A DNA stretch of 64,000 nt from Pseudomonas sp. LS.1a (lineage in GTDB: Bacteria; Pseudomonadota; Gammaproteobacteria; Pseudomonadales; Pseudomonadaceae). The notes under the pieces were generated by a model. That model was not told the origin of the DNA, did no database searches, and was given only the letters and a program-made list of their open reading frames with translations. The translations under genes were made by a program, and so were the position numbers. This document shows positions 10,166 to 19,486 of this stretch, in pieces; position 1 is the stretch's first letter, and each line of letters starts with the position of its first letter. The stretch covers positions 2,644,001-2,708,000 of the forward strand of contig NZ_CP092827.1 of the NCBI RefSeq assembly GCF_022533585.1. The letters are read 5' to 3'.

Positions 10166-10241
10166 GCACAAAACGATGCCACCATGACCCGTGCGGGCCA
10201 TGGTGAGCCAGTCAGGCAATGCCTGCGTGTGAGGTAAGGCT

Positions 10242-11492
10242 GTGTACGATTTCATCATCATTGGCGGTGGCATTGTGGGCATGTCCACGGCCATGCACCT
10301 GATCAAGGTCTACCCGGACGCGAAGATTCTCCTGCTGGAGAAAGAGTCCGGCCCGGCCCGCCACCAGACCGGCCACAACAGCGGCGTGATCCACGCCGGC
10401 GTGTATTACACCCCCGGCAGCCTCAAGGCGCGCTTCTGCCTGGAAGGCAACAAGGCCACCAAGGCCTTCTGCACCCGGCACGGCATCCGCTTCGATGAGT
10501 GCGGCAAGCTGCTGGTGGCCACCAACGACCTGGAAATGCAGCGCATGAAAGCGCTGTGGGAGCGCACCGCGGCCAATGGCCTGGAGCGCTACTGGCTGTC
10601 GGCGGCCGAACTGCGCGAGCGCGAGCCCAATATCGTCGGCATGGGCGGCATATTCGTGCCCTCCAGCGGCATCGTCAATTACGCCGAAGTGACTGCGGCC
10701 ATGGGCGCCGAGTTCCAGCGCGCCGGCGGCGAAATCCGTTACGGCGCCGAGGTGGTCGGCCTGCAGGAACTGGCCAGCGAAGTGATCGTGCGCACGCAGG
10801 GTGACGAATTGCGCAGCCGTTTCCTGGTGACCTGCTCGGGCCTGATGGCCGACCGGGTGGTGAGCATGCTGGGCTTGCGTACCGAGTTCGTCATCTGCCC
10901 GTTCCGCGGCGAGTACTACCTGCTGCCCAAACAGCACAACCAGATCGTCAACCACCTGATCTACCCGATTCCCGACCCGTCCATGCCGTTCCTGGGCGTG
11001 CACCTGACGCGCATGATCGACGGCACCGTCACCGTTGGCCCCAACGCCGTGCTGGCGATGAAGCGTGAGGGTTATCGCAAGAGCGACATCAGCCCCAGCG
11101 ACCTGTTCCAGACCCTGACCACCCCCGGCATTCTCAAGGTGCTGGCGAAGAACTTCCGCCCGGGCCTGATCGAGATGAAGAACTCGCTGTTCAAGGGCGG
11201 CTACCTCAAGCAGGTACAGAAGTACTGCCCGAGCATCACCAAGGCCGATCTCACGCCTTACCCGGCCGGCGTGCGTGCCCAGGCCGTATCGCGTGACGGC
11301 AAGCTGATCGACGACTTCCTGTTCGTCAACACTGCGCGCAGCGTCAATGTGTGCAACGCGCCGTCGCCGGCCGCCACCTCCGCCATCCCGATCGGTGCCT
11401 ACATCGTCGACAAGGTCTGTGAGCAGGTTGCCCGCCAGGGCAGCGGGTTCCCCAAGGCCGACCTGGCGCCCCGGCAGCGGGCTGCCGGCTGA
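10242..11492 (+). CDS. lhgO: L-2-hydroxyglutarate oxidase/dehydrogenase
   Basis: 416 residues, FAD-dependent DAO-family enzyme. It oxidises L-2-hydroxyglutarate back to 2-oxoglutarate and passes electrons to the quinone pool at the membrane, closing the cycle opened by CsiD. The N-terminal Rossmann motif GGGIVG (8-13) is followed by LLLEKE; the RHQTGHNSGVIHAGVYY segment is diagnostic of the family. The start is GTG 10242 with GAGGTAAG directly upstream. Second gene of the csiD operon. Confidence 0.93.
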   Translation: MYDFIIIGGGIVGMSTAMHLIKVYPDAKILLLEKESGPARHQTGHNSGVIHAGVYYTPGSLKARFCLEGNKATKAFCTRHGIRFDECGKLLVATNDLEMQRMKALWERTAANGLERYWLSAAELREREPNIVGMGGIFVPSSGIVNYAEVTAAMGAEFQRAGGEIRYGAEVVGLQELASEVIVRTQGDELRSRFLVTCSGLMADRVVSMLGLRTEFVICPFRGEYYLLPKQHNQIVNHLIYPIPDPSMPFLGVHLTRMIDGTVTVGPNAVLAMKREGYRKSDISPSDLFQTLTTPGILKVLAKNFRPGLIEMKNSLFKGGYLKQVQKYCPSITKADLTPYPAGVRAQAVSRDGKLIDDFLFVNTARSVNVCNAPSPAATSAIPIGAYIVDKVCEQVARQGSGFPKADLAPRQRAAG

Positions 11493-11537
11493 CATAGCGG
11501 TAATACGTTCTGCGGTTTCGTTTTACTCAACCCGTAC

Positions 11538-11572
11538 TGCCCTACTCACCATCTAGGGCAGGGCGGGCTTTT
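11538..11572 (+). terminator. Candidate terminator after lhgO
   Basis: TGCCCTA (11538-11544) pairs with TAGGGCA (11554-11560), followed by GGGCGGGCTTTTT. The 151-bp lhgO-gabP gap holds little else, so gabP may have its own promoter or depend on read-through. Confidence 0.45.
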
Positions 11573-11643
11573 TCGCGCCTGCGTCGGTGACGTGCAAGCC
11601 GGCGGCCCCCGCGTGGGCATGACAAAAACAACAAGGTAGCGCC

Positions 11644-13035
11644 ATGCAAACCCACAAGAACAATTTGAGTCATGGATTGAAATCACGGCATGTCACCATG
11701 CTGTCCATTGCCGGCGTGATCGGTGCCGGCCTGTTCGTCGGCTCCGGCCGTGCGATTGCCGAAGCAGGGCCCGCCACCATCCTGGCCTATATCCTGGCCG
11801 GCGCACTGGTGGTGCTGGTGATGCGCATGCTGGCCGAAATGGCCGTTGCCTCGCCGGACACCGGTTCGTTCTCTACCTATGCCGACCTCGCCATTGGCAA
11901 GTGGGCCGGCTACACCATCGGCTGGCTGTACTGGTGGTTCTGGGTACTGATCATCCCCATCGAGGCCAATATCGCCGCCACCATCATCAATTCCTGGGTC
12001 CCGCAGATGGAGATCTGGGTATTGTCGCTGGTGATTACCCTGTTGCTGACCGCCACCAACCTGTTCAGCGTGAAGAACTATGGTGAGTTCGAGTTCTGGC
12101 TGGCGTTGGTGAAGGTGGTGGCCATCGTCGGTTTCATCGCGCTGGGAGTGTGCGCCATCTTTGGCCTGCTGCCAGGCTCCGGTGTCAGCGGTGTGTCGCG
12201 CCTGTGGGATAGCGGCGGTTTCATGCCCAATGGTTTTGGTGCCGTGCTGAGCGCCATGCTGATTACCATGTTCTCGTTCCTCGGGGCCGAGGTGGTGACC
12301 ATCGCCGCGGCCGAATCCGACGAAGCAGGCAAGCATATTTCCAAGGCCACCAACTCGGTGATCTGGCGGATCACCCTGTTCTACATCCTGTCGATCTTCA
12401 TTGTCATCGCGCTGGTACCGTGGACCGACCCGCGCCTGGCCACCGAAGGCTCGTATGTCACGGTGCTGGACACCCTCGGGGTACCGAATGCCAAGGCCAT
12501 CATCGACTTCGTGGTGCTGACCTCGGTGACCAGCTGCCTCAACTCCTCGCTGTACACCGCCTCGCGCATGGTCTATTCGCTGAGCCGCCGCGGTGACGCC
12601 CCTGCCTGCGCCCAGGTGACGAGCCGCAGTGGCACGCCGGTGGTGGCGGTGCTGCTGTCTACCGGTGCGGCGTTCCTGGCGGTGATCGCCAATTACCTGG
12701 TGCCGGCCAAGGTGTTCGGCTTCCTCATGGCAAGCTCCGGCGCCATTGCCTTGCTGGTGTACCTGGTGATCGCCGTTTCCCAGCTGCGCCTGCGCCAGCG
12801 CCTGACCGCACAGGGCAAGACGTTGGGCTACCGCATGTGGCTGTTCCCGTGGCTGACCTGGGGCGTGATCCTGTTCATCAGCGGTGTGCTGGTGCTGATG
12901 CTGTTCCGTCCGGACCACCGCCTGGAAGTGGTATCGACCATGGTGCTGGCGGTGCTGGTGGTGTGTTCCGGGCTGCTGGTGACACGGCGTCGGGCGCGCG
13001 GTGTGGCGGTTGGCAGTGTAGGGCAGGGCGCCTGA
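11644..13035 (+). CDS. gabP: Amino acid permease, GABA permease type
   Basis: 463 residues with about 12 hydrophobic helices, APC superfamily. The N-terminus SRHVTMLSIAGVIGAGLFVGSG is the APC substrate-binding TM1 signature, and the IIPIEANIAATII stretch fits the GabP/AAT group. It probably imports GABA or 5-aminovalerate, the C4/C5 amino acids that feed succinate and glutarate; linkage to csiD-lhgO parallels the E. coli csiD-lhgO-gabDTP cluster. Substrate choice between GABA, 5-aminovalerate and other amino acids is inference. ATG 11644 is the first plausible start. Confidence 0.8.
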   Translation: MQTHKNNLSHGLKSRHVTMLSIAGVIGAGLFVGSGRAIAEAGPATILAYILAGALVVLVMRMLAEMAVASPDTGSFSTYADLAIGKWAGYTIGWLYWWFWVLIIPIEANIAATIINSWVPQMEIWVLSLVITLLLTATNLFSVKNYGEFEFWLALVKVVAIVGFIALGVCAIFGLLPGSGVSGVSRLWDSGGFMPNGFGAVLSAMLITMFSFLGAEVVTIAAAESDEAGKHISKATNSVIWRITLFYILSIFIVIALVPWTDPRLATEGSYVTVLDTLGVPNAKAIIDFVVLTSVTSCLNSSLYTASRMVYSLSRRGDAPACAQVTSRSGTPVVAVLLSTGAAFLAVIANYLVPAKVFGFLMASSGAIALLVYLVIAVSQLRLRQRLTAQGKTLGYRMWLFPWLTWGVILFISGVLVLMLFRPDHRLEVVSTMVLAVLVVCSGLLVTRRRARGVAVGSVGQGA

Positions 13036-13122
13036 GTCGTTCGCCCTGAAGACAGACGAGCAAGTCGCATCAGGCTGTGAGAGGATGTCCGCCAACGCAG
13101 CCAGGACCCCGAACGCAGCCTG

Positions 13123-14016
13123 ATGAAGACACCGAAAAGAATCGAACCCCTGATCGAAGACGGCCTGGTCGATGAAGTACTGCGGCCATTGATGAGTGGC
13201 AAGGAAGCCGCCGTGTATGTGGTGCGCTGCGGCAGCCAGGTACGCTGCGCCAAGGTCTATAAAGAAGCCAACAAGCGCAGTTTCCGCCAGGCCGCCGAGT
13301 ACCAGGAGGGCCGCAAGGTGCGCAACAGCCGCCAGGCCCGGGCCATGGCCAAGGGCAGCAAATACGGCCGCAAGGAAGCCGAAGACGCCTGGCAGAATGC
13401 CGAAGTGGCGGCGCTGTTCCGCCTGGCCGGTGCCGGCGTGAGGGTGCCCAAGCCCTATGACTTCCAGGACGGCGTGCTGTTGATGGAGTTGGTGACCGAT
13501 GCCGACGGTGACGCGGCCCCTCGCCTGAACGACGTGCACCTCGACGCCGAGGATGCCCGGGCGTTCCATGCTTTCGTGATTCGCCAGATCGTACTGATGC
13601 TGTGTGCCGGACTGGTGCATGGCGACCTGTCGGAGTTCAACGTGCTGCTTGGCCCGGACGGGCCGGTGATCATCGACTTGCCGCAGGCTGTGGACGCAGC
13701 GGCCAACAACCATGCCTTCAGCATGCTGCAGCGCGATGTGGCCAACATGGCCCACTATTTCGGGCGCTTTGCGCCGGAGCTGAAAAGTACCCGGTATGCG
13801 CAGGAAATGTGGGCCTTGTACGAGGCGGGCGAACTGCGCCCGGACAGCCCGCTGACGGGGCTGTTCGAGGATGACGAGCAGGCGGCTGACGTGGCCGGGG
13901 TGATGCGCGAGATCGATGCGGCGCGGCTGGATGATGCGCGCCGGCGTGCCGCGCGGGTCGAGGCCGAGCATGGGGTGGCCAGGGCAGAGGAGCCTGCGCC
14001 GCCCTGGCTGCAGTAA
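13123..14016 (+). CDS. RIO1-family serine protein kinase
   Basis: 297 residues. Atypical protein kinase of the RIO family: a phosphate-binding region (MSGKEAAVYVV with the lysine in CAKVYK), the catalytic loop HGDLSEFNVLL near 166-176 (Asp and Asn present), and a metal-binding IIDLPQAVD near 184-192. No eukaryote-type activation segment, as expected. The C-terminal 60 residues are charged and helical. Bacterial RIO kinases are widespread but their substrates are poorly known. Monocistronic; a stable REP pair follows. Confidence 0.85.
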   Translation: MKTPKRIEPLIEDGLVDEVLRPLMSGKEAAVYVVRCGSQVRCAKVYKEANKRSFRQAAEYQEGRKVRNSRQARAMAKGSKYGRKEAEDAWQNAEVAALFRLAGAGVRVPKPYDFQDGVLLMELVTDADGDAAPRLNDVHLDAEDARAFHAFVIRQIVLMLCAGLVHGDLSEFNVLLGPDGPVIIDLPQAVDAAANNHAFSMLQRDVANMAHYFGRFAPELKSTRYAQEMWALYEAGELRPDSPLTGLFEDDEQAADVAGVMREIDAARLDDARRRAARVEAEHGVARAEEPAPPWLQ

Positions 14017-14031
14017 CAGGTTGCTTGCAGT

Positions 14032-14107
14032 GGCCTCTTCGCGGGTAAACCCGCTCCTGCAAGTGCAGCGCGAATTCTGTGGGAGCGGGTTTACCCGCGA
14101 AGAGGCC
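14032..14107. repeat. REP-like inverted pair
   Basis: A left unit (CTTCGCGGGTAAACCCGCTCC) and its near-perfect reverse complement (ending GCGAAGAGGCC) are separated by about 20 bp between the RIO kinase and hemB. The whole can fold as one long hairpin. Confidence 0.8.
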
Positions 14108-14223
14108 GGCCCAGGAAAAATGCAGCCATTGCCTTTGACGCAAGACAATATCTCGTCATCTGGCCTTTTCACTGGCGCGAGACAGGCATAAGGTATACGC
14201 CGTTCAAATTCCCTGGAGCTGTC

Positions 14224-15198
14224 ATGTCCAACCAATTCCCGTCCGTTCGTCCACGCCGCCTGCGCCAGAACGAGTCCCTGCGCACGATCTTCCAGGAAAC
14301 CGAGTTCCGCCTTGAAGACCTGATCCTGCCGATCTTCGTCGAAGAGGGCATCGATGACTTCGTGCCGATCACCAGCATGCCGGGCGTCAACCGCATCCCC
14401 GAGAAGCTGCTGGCCCAGGAAATCGAGCGCTATGCCCGCGCCGGTATCAAGTCGGTAATGACCTTTGGCGTTTCGCACAACCTGGACGCCGTTGGCAGCG
14501 ACACCTGGAACGAAAACGGCCTGGTCGCGCGCATGTCGCGCATCTGCAAGGACACCGTGCCGGAAATGGTGGTGATGTCCGACACCTGCTTCTGCGAATA
14601 CACCAGCCACGGCCACTGCGGTGTGTTGCACGACCATGGCGTGGACAATGACGCCACCCTGGCCAACCTGGGCAAGCAGGCAGTCATCGCCGCCGCTGCC
14701 GGTGCCGACTTCATTGCCCCGTCGGCGGCGATGGACGGCCAGGTCCAGGCCATTCGCAGCGCGCTGGATGGTGCCGGTTTCCACGATACCGCGATCATGG
14801 CCTATTCCACCAAGTTTGCCTCGTCGCTGTATGGCCCGTTCCGTGAAGCCGGTGGTACCGCGCTGAAGGGCGACCGCAAGAGCTACCAGATGAACCCGAT
14901 GAACCGCCGCGAAGCCGTGCGTGAGTCGTTGCTCGACGAGCAGGAAGGGGCGGATGTGCTGATGGTCAAGCCGGCCGGTGCCTACCTCGACGTGATCGCC
15001 GATATCCGCGCAGCATCGCGCCTGCCGCTGGCGGCCTATCAGGTGAGCGGCGAGTACGCGATGATCAAGTTCGGCGGCCTGGCTGGCGCCATCGATGAAG
15101 GCCGGGTGGTGCGTGAAAGCATTGGCGCGATCAAGCGTGCCGGTGCCGACCTGATCCTCACCTACTTCGCCATGGACCTGGCCCGCGAAGGCATCTGA
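14224..15198 (+). CDS. hemB: Delta-aminolevulinic acid dehydratase (porphobilinogen synthase), zinc type
   Basis: 324 residues. Condenses two 5-aminolevulinate molecules to porphobilinogen in haem synthesis. Schiff-base lysines are K197 (YSTKFAS) and K249 (MVKPAGAY). The metal site has all three cysteines, C122, C124 and C132 ([14 protein letters not shown]), as in the zinc enzyme of E. coli. The well-studied P. aeruginosa HemB instead has aspartates there and uses magnesium. The rest also reads very close to the enterobacterial protein, so this may be a second, zinc-dependent copy. It stands alone between REP elements, without other haem genes. Confidence 0.93.
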   Translation: MSNQFPSVRPRRLRQNESLRTIFQETEFRLEDLILPIFVEEGIDDFVPITSMPGVNRIPEKLLAQEIERYARAGIKSVMTFGVSHNLDAVGSDTWNENGLVARMSRICKDTVPEMVVMSDTCFCEYTSHGHCGVLHDHGVDNDATLANLGKQAVIAAAAGADFIAPSAAMDGQVQAIRSALDGAGFHDTAIMAYSTKFASSLYGPFREAGGTALKGDRKSYQMNPMNRREAVRESLLDEQEGADVLMVKPAGAYLDVIADIRAASRLPLAAYQVSGEYAMIKFGGLAGAIDEGRVVRESIGAIKRAGADLILTYFAMDLAREGI

Positions 15199-15205
15199 TT
15201 TCAGT

Positions 15206-15226
15206 GCGCGCCGCTTTCGCGGCGCA
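15206..15226. terminator. Hairpin between hemB and the DUF1275 gene
   Basis: GCGCCGC (15208-15214) pairs with GCGGCGC (15219-15225) across a TTTC loop, directly after hemB and before the convergent stop. No T-run follows, so termination by this element alone is uncertain. Confidence 0.45.
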
Positions 15227-15250
15227 TCGCCAACCAGCTTCCACAGGTGA

Positions 15251-15952
15251 TCAGCGCGGCATGTAACCGCGCTGCCAGGCGCCCGGGATGAACCGCGACA
15301 CCATGGCCAGTACGCAGGCCAGTGCGCAGCTGCCGGTCAGTGCCAGCAGGCCCAGGTGTTGTTGCAGCCAGGCACCCAGCGCGGCACCCAGCAGCATGCC
15401 GGCCCAAGGCACCAGTTGCACCCGCCAGCCATTGCGCCGCTCGCCCAGCAGCCAGCGCCCCAGGCCACGACCGAAGCGCGACAGGGCACCGGTGACGTAG
15501 GTCAGGCCGATAGGCAGGCCATTCACCTGTTCGACCACGGCATTGATCATGCCCATGGCCAGTGTGGCCGCGAGCAACGCCGGAAAAGTGACCGCCAAGG
15601 GCCATGCCGCCGCGAAGGCCAGCAGGACGGCGACCACCAGCAGCACCGGCCAGGCCCGACGGCGGAAGCCGCGCGCCAGCAGCACGCCCAGGGCGTTGCC
15701 AGCGACGAAGCCCAGCACCGCAGCACTCAGGCGCAGCACCAGGGCCAGGTCCGCCTCGCTGATGGCGACGGCCAGGCGGGTGGTATTGCCACTCATGAAC
15801 GATACGAAGTCGCCCAGGGCCAGCAGGCCAATGGCATCGGTCATGCCGGCCAGCACCGACAGGCCGGCGACCAGGCCAAGGCCGACACGACCACGCAGAA
15901 TTTGCAGGCGCAGCCGTTTGGCTGTGCGTGCGGGGAGGGCGGTAGGCAGCAT
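15251..15952 (-). CDS. DUF1275 (YoaK-type) inner-membrane protein
   Basis: 233 residues with about six hydrophobic segments. The TDAIGLLALGDFVSFMSGNTT region and the GLPIGLTYVTGAL segment are the two hallmark motifs of DUF1275/YoaK. No biochemical function is established for the family; transport has been suggested from its topology. It starts 9 bp after the ribE stop on the same strand, so it is likely co-transcribed behind ribE. Confidence 0.85.
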   Translation of the reverse strand: MLPTALPARTAKRLRLQILRGRVGLGLVAGLSVLAGMTDAIGLLALGDFVSFMSGNTTRLAVAISEADLALVLRLSAAVLGFVAGNALGVLLARGFRRRAWPVLLVVAVLLAFAAAWPLAVTFPALLAATLAMGMINAVVEQVNGLPIGLTYVTGALSRFGRGLGRWLLGERRNGWRVQLVPWAGMLLGAALGAWLQQHLGLLALTGSCALACVLAMVSRFIPGAWQRGYMPR

Positions 15953-15961
15953 GGGCGGGTC

Positions 15962-16591
15962 TCAGGGCAGCAGTTTTTCGCGGGCCAGGGTGCCTTTGAT
16001 GGTGCGCTCCACCACATCGACCAGGACCATGGTCTGGTGGTCCACTTCGATATTGAGCAGCTCGCCGGCCTTGTAGCTGGCGAAGGTAGTCTGGCGCAGG
16101 GTTTCCGGGATCAGGTTGATGGTGATCACGTTGTCCTCGACATCGGCGACGGTCAGGCTGCAGCCGTTTACCCCGATGAAACCGCGCGGGAACACGTACT
16201 TGCCCCATTGCGGTGGCATGCGGAACTTGATGAAGGCACCGGTTTCCTTGATCGACAGCTCGACGATTTCGGCGGTGGTGGCGATGTGGCCGGCCATCAG
16301 GTGGCCACCGACTTCGGCGTTCATCTTCGCCGAGCGTTCAATGTTGACGCCCTGGCCGGCCTTGAAGTTGCGCAGGTTGGTGCGCTCGAGGGTGGCGGTC
16401 ATGGCGTCGAACCTGACCTGGGTGCCGTCGATTTCGGTGACCGACAGGCAGGTGCCCTCGACACTGACGCTGGCGCCGATCTTCAGCTCGTCGAGCAGTT
16501 CCGGGGTGAGGTCGATGGTGAACTGGTTGTGGCCCGGGTAGGTGGTCACATCAAGCAGAGGGCGGACGGCCTGGACGATGCCGGTGTACAT
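15962..16591 (-). CDS. ribE: Riboflavin synthase alpha subunit
   Basis: 209 residues made of two homologous lumazine-binding barrels. Dismutates two 6,7-dimethyl-8-ribityllumazine molecules to riboflavin. The N-terminus MYTGIVQA and the TERTNL-type and GGHLMAGH segments of barrel 1 are repeated in barrel 2 (FIGVNGCSLTV, LIPETLRQTT). I chose ATG 16591 over the frame start at 16609 because MYTGIVQ is the invariant family start. It is not linked here to ribD, ribBA or ribH, so it may be a stand-alone copy. No FMN riboswitch was seen upstream. Confidence 0.9.
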   Translation of the reverse strand: MYTGIVQAVRPLLDVTTYPGHNQFTIDLTPELLDELKIGASVSVEGTCLSVTEIDGTQVRFDAMTATLERTNLRNFKAGQGVNIERSAKMNAEVGGHLMAGHIATTAEIVELSIKETGAFIKFRMPPQWGKYVFPRGFIGVNGCSLTVADVEDNVITINLIPETLRQTTFASYKAGELLNIEVDHQTMVLVDVVERTIKGTLAREKLLP

Positions 16592-16693
16592 GGAGTTGCT
16601 CCTGGGCACAGTAAAGAAAACTCCCGAACGCTATGCCCGTGGAGCGGTAAAAGCAAGCCGGCCTTGGTTTGGATACTTGAAAGCCACGCGGCC

Positions 16694-16727
16694 CCTGTGG
16701 GAGCGGGCATGCCCGCGAAGAGGCCGG
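16694..16727. repeat. REP-like single unit
   Basis: GTGGGAGCGGGCATGCCCGCGAAG carries a GCGGGCATGCCCGC palindrome; it lies between ribE and the LysR gene. Confidence 0.6.
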
Positions 16728-16743
16728 GCCGGCAAAAAACTGG

Positions 16744-17697
16744 TCAGCGCCGTGCCGACAACTGCTGCGGCGCCAGAAATGCATCATGGAAGTAATTGCG
16801 CACGGCCTGCATCGCCGGGCTGAACGCCCGTTCCCGGTGCCAGGCCAACCCCACGCTCATCGGCGTCACCGGGTCGCTGATGGTCACCGTCTCGATACGC
16901 TTGCCCTCCAGCGACCACGGGCGGTGCACCAGGTCCGACAGGATCGCCACACCGCTGCCATTGGCGACCATACTGCGCACGGCTTCCACCGAACTGGTCC
17001 GCACCCGCACTTTCGGCCGCTGCCCGGCCTGTTCCCAATAGCGCATGGCGCTTTGCTCGGCTTCATCCACGGTCAGCAGGATGAACGGCTCGCAAGCCAC
17101 ATCGGCCAGGCTTACCGCCGAGCGCTCGCACAGCGGATGGTGGCCGGGCAGCCACAGGCGGCGTTCGGAGTTGAACAGGGTTTCCGAGACGATGTCCGGG
17201 TGGGTGAGGTTGGCGGTGAGCACCACCGCCATGTCGAAACGCCCCTCCAGCAGGCCTTGCTCGATGGCGCTGCGCTCTTGTTCGTAAAGTTCCAGGGTCA
17301 CGTCCGGGTGCCAGTGTTCCAGGCGTTGCAGGTGATGCGGCAGGAAGTAGCCGATCACCGTATAGCTTGCTGCCAGGCGCAGCAGGCCGCTGGCGCGCAC
17401 ATCCGGCAGCGGGCTGTTAAGCGCATCGTCCACGCTGCGCAGGATCACGTAGGCGCGGTTCAGGAAGTGCCGACCGGCCTCGGTCAGGCTCATGCCCTGG
17501 GCCGAGCGCTGGAACAGCATCACGCCGAGCATCGCCTCCAGCTCCTTGATCGCCGTGGTCACGGCAGACTGGGAAATGTTCAGGTGGATCGCCGCCTGGG
17601 AAATCTGGCCGATCTCGGCGGTGGCGACGAAGTAGCGGACCTGGCGCAGGGTCAGTGACACGGTAGGCTCCCTGGGTATCTGATTTTCCGAAGACAC
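16744..17697 (-). CDS. LysR-family regulator, divergent from pxpABC
   Basis: 317 residues: N-terminal winged helix-turn-helix (LRQVRYFVATAEIGQISQAAIHLNISQ begins the domain), then a two-lobed periplasmic-binding-protein-like effector domain from about residue 100. It is transcribed away from pxpA with 84 bp between the two starts, the usual layout for a LysR activator of the neighbouring operon. Control of 5-oxoproline use is therefore inferred from position only. The effector could be 5-oxoproline or a related acid. Confidence 0.85.
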   Translation of the reverse strand: MSSENQIPREPTVSLTLRQVRYFVATAEIGQISQAAIHLNISQSAVTTAIKELEAMLGVMLFQRSAQGMSLTEAGRHFLNRAYVILRSVDDALNSPLPDVRASGLLRLAASYTVIGYFLPHHLQRLEHWHPDVTLELYEQERSAIEQGLLEGRFDMAVVLTANLTHPDIVSETLFNSERRLWLPGHHPLCERSAVSLADVACEPFILLTVDEAEQSAMRYWEQAGQRPKVRVRTSSVEAVRSMVANGSGVAILSDLVHRPWSLEGKRIETVTISDPVTPMSVGLAWHRERAFSPAMQAVRNYFHDAFLAPQQLSARR

Positions 17698-17781
17698 CCT
17701 ATCTGTTTATAAATCTTCCCAAGGGGGTGCGGAGAATCTAACGTGGCTTGCATGCAGTCACAAGCGCCAGGAGAGACAGTC
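17698..17781. promoter_or_regulatory. Divergent LysR/pxpA control region
   Basis: 84 bp. TTTATAAA at 17706-17713 is a perfect palindrome in an A+T-rich patch and could be part of a LysR box or a -10 region. GGAGAGA at about 17770 serves pxpA. Confidence 0.4.
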
Positions 17782-18540
17782 ATGCAGGTGGTGGATTTCA
17801 ACTCGGACATGGGGGAGGGCTTTGGCCCGTGGGCCATTGGCGACGGCGTCGACAACGAGCTGATGGGCTACATCAGCTCGGCCAACATCGCCACCGGCTT
17901 CCATGCCGGTGACCCCGGCACCATGCGCCGCACCGTCCAGCGGGCCAAGGCCCTAGGCGTTGCTGTGGGGGCGCACCCTGGGTTCCGCGACCTGGTCGGC
18001 TTCGGCCGCCGGCACATCAATGCCCCGGCCCAGGAACTGGTCGACGACATGCTCTACCAGCTCGGCGCACTGCGTGAAATTGCCCGCGCCCAAGGCGTGC
18101 GCCTGCAGCACATCAAACCGCACGGTGCGCTGTACATGCATCTGGCACGTGACGAAGAAGCCGCGCGGCTGCTGGTGGAAAACCTGCGGGTGATCGAGCC
18201 GGAGCTGCTGCTGTACTGCATGCCGGGTTCGGTGATCTGCCGCATTGCCCAGGCACTGGGCCAGCCGGTGATTCGCGAGTTCTACGCCGACCGCGAGTAC
18301 GACCTGAGCGGGTCGATCGTGTTTACCCGCAATGTGCGGGGCTACGAGCCCAGGGCCGTTGCTGAGCGGGTGTTGCGGGCTTGCCAGCAAGGCGTGGTGC
18401 GCACGGTCGAGGGGCGGGACCTGGCCATCGCGTTCGATTCCATCTGCCTGCACAGTGATACCCCAGGTGCGCTCGACCTGGTGGAGGCCACGCGCAAGGC
18501 GCTGGACGCTGCCGGTATCGTGGTACGCGCGCCACGCTGA
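17782..18540 (+). CDS. pxpA: 5-oxoprolinase subunit A
   Basis: 252 residues, LamB/YcsF family, TIM-barrel-like deacetylase fold. The [11 protein letters not shown] start, the [13 protein letters not shown] segment and KPHGALY are diagnostic. With PxpB and PxpC it hydrolyses 5-oxoproline, a spontaneous glutamine breakdown product, to glutamate using ATP. The frame is open to 17743, but ATG 17782 begins the family N-terminus and is preceded by GGAGAGA. First gene of pxpABC. Confidence 0.92.
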   Translation: MQVVDFNSDMGEGFGPWAIGDGVDNELMGYISSANIATGFHAGDPGTMRRTVQRAKALGVAVGAHPGFRDLVGFGRRHINAPAQELVDDMLYQLGALREIARAQGVRLQHIKPHGALYMHLARDEEAARLLVENLRVIEPELLLYCMPGSVICRIAQALGQPVIREFYADREYDLSGSIVFTRNVRGYEPRAVAERVLRACQQGVVRTVEGRDLAIAFDSICLHSDTPGALDLVEATRKALDAAGIVVRAPR

Positions 18541-18598
18541 GCCTGTGCAGTTTGCTTTCGCCTGCCTTTCTATAAAGACTCCAAGAAAAGGAACAGTC

Positions 18599-19486
18599 AT
18601 GGCCGAACCGCTTGCTACAACCCCGATCCGCTACAGCTTTGGCGCCGACGAGCACCTGTTTGCCGAAGTCAGCGAGAGCATGTCGCTGGAGGCTTTTTTC
18701 AAGGGTATGGCCGTCACCCGTGCGGTGGAACGGCTGGCCCTGGATGGCGTGCTGGATGTGTGCCTGGCCAACGCCTCGTTCCAGATCCGCTTCGACCCGG
18801 ACCGTATCGCCCCGCAGGCGCTGCTGGCAGCGGTGCGCGGTGCTGAAGCGCAGGCGGTGGCCGAGCGCTCGTTGCAGACGCGGATCATCGAGATTCCGGT
18901 GCTGTACAACGACCCCTGGACCCATGAAACGCTGATGCGTTTTCGTGACCGCCACCAGGACCCGGGCAGCACCGACCTGGAGTACGCCGCGCGGGTCAAC
19001 GGCCTGGCCGATGTCGAGGCATTCATTGCCGCACACAGCGGCGCACCGTGGTTCGTGTCGATGGTGGGCTTCGTCGCTGGCCTGCCGTTCATGTTCCAGA
19101 TGGTCGAGCGCGAGCGGCAACTGCAGGTGCCCAAGTACCTGCGCCCGCGTACGGACACTCCCAAACTCACCCTCGGCCATGGCGGCTGCTTCGGGTGCAT
19201 CTATTCCGTGCGCGGGGCCGGCGGCTACCAGATGTTCGGCGTGACCCCGGCGCCGATCTACGACCCGCAGCAGACACTGAACTACCTGAAGGAGCATATG
19301 GTGTTCTTCCGCCCGGGAGACATCGTGCAGTTCAAGCCCATCGATCGCCGTACCTACGACCAGGCGGTGGCGGATGTAGAAGAAGGCCGTTTCGACCTGC
19401 GCATTCGCCCGGTGGAATTCTCCCTGGACGCGTTCCTCGCCGACCCGGTCGGCTATCCACGGACCCTGCAAGAGGTGCTGGCATGA
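18599..19486 (+). CDS. pxpB: 5-oxoprolinase subunit B
   Basis: 295 residues, carboxyltransferase domain subunit 1 (KipI/allophanate hydrolase subunit 1 type). Typical motifs are EIPVLYN, AARVNGLADVEAFI, FVAGLPFM and the C-terminal RPGDIVQFKPI. It lies 58 bp after pxpA and overlaps pxpC by four bases (ATGA). ATG 18599 has AAAGGA at the right distance. PxpB and PxpC form the ATP-dependent part of the oxoprolinase. The N-terminal about 90 residues before EIPVLYN are longer than in KipI but normal for this group. Confidence 0.9.
   Translation: MAEPLATTPIRYSFGADEHLFAEVSESMSLEAFFKGMAVTRAVERLALDGVLDVCLANASFQIRFDPDRIAPQALLAAVRGAEAQAVAERSLQTRIIEIPVLYNDPWTHETLMRFRDRHQDPGSTDLEYAARVNGLADVEAFIAAHSGAPWFVSMVGFVAGLPFMFQMVERERQLQVPKYLRPRTDTPKLTLGHGGCFGCIYSVRGAGGYQMFGVTPAPIYDPQQTLNYLKEHMVFFRPGDIVQFKPIDRRTYDQAVADVEEGRFDLRIRPVEFSLDAFLADPVGYPRTLQEVLA

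Noticed and set aside
11683..14784. A 1033-codon open frame on the minus strand
   Set aside because: It crosses gabP, the RIO kinase and hemB in antisense, runs through a REP element, and has low-complexity composition.
16592..16743. Possible FMN riboswitch upstream of ribE
   Set aside because: The short leader contains no conserved RFN-element segments, only a REP unit.
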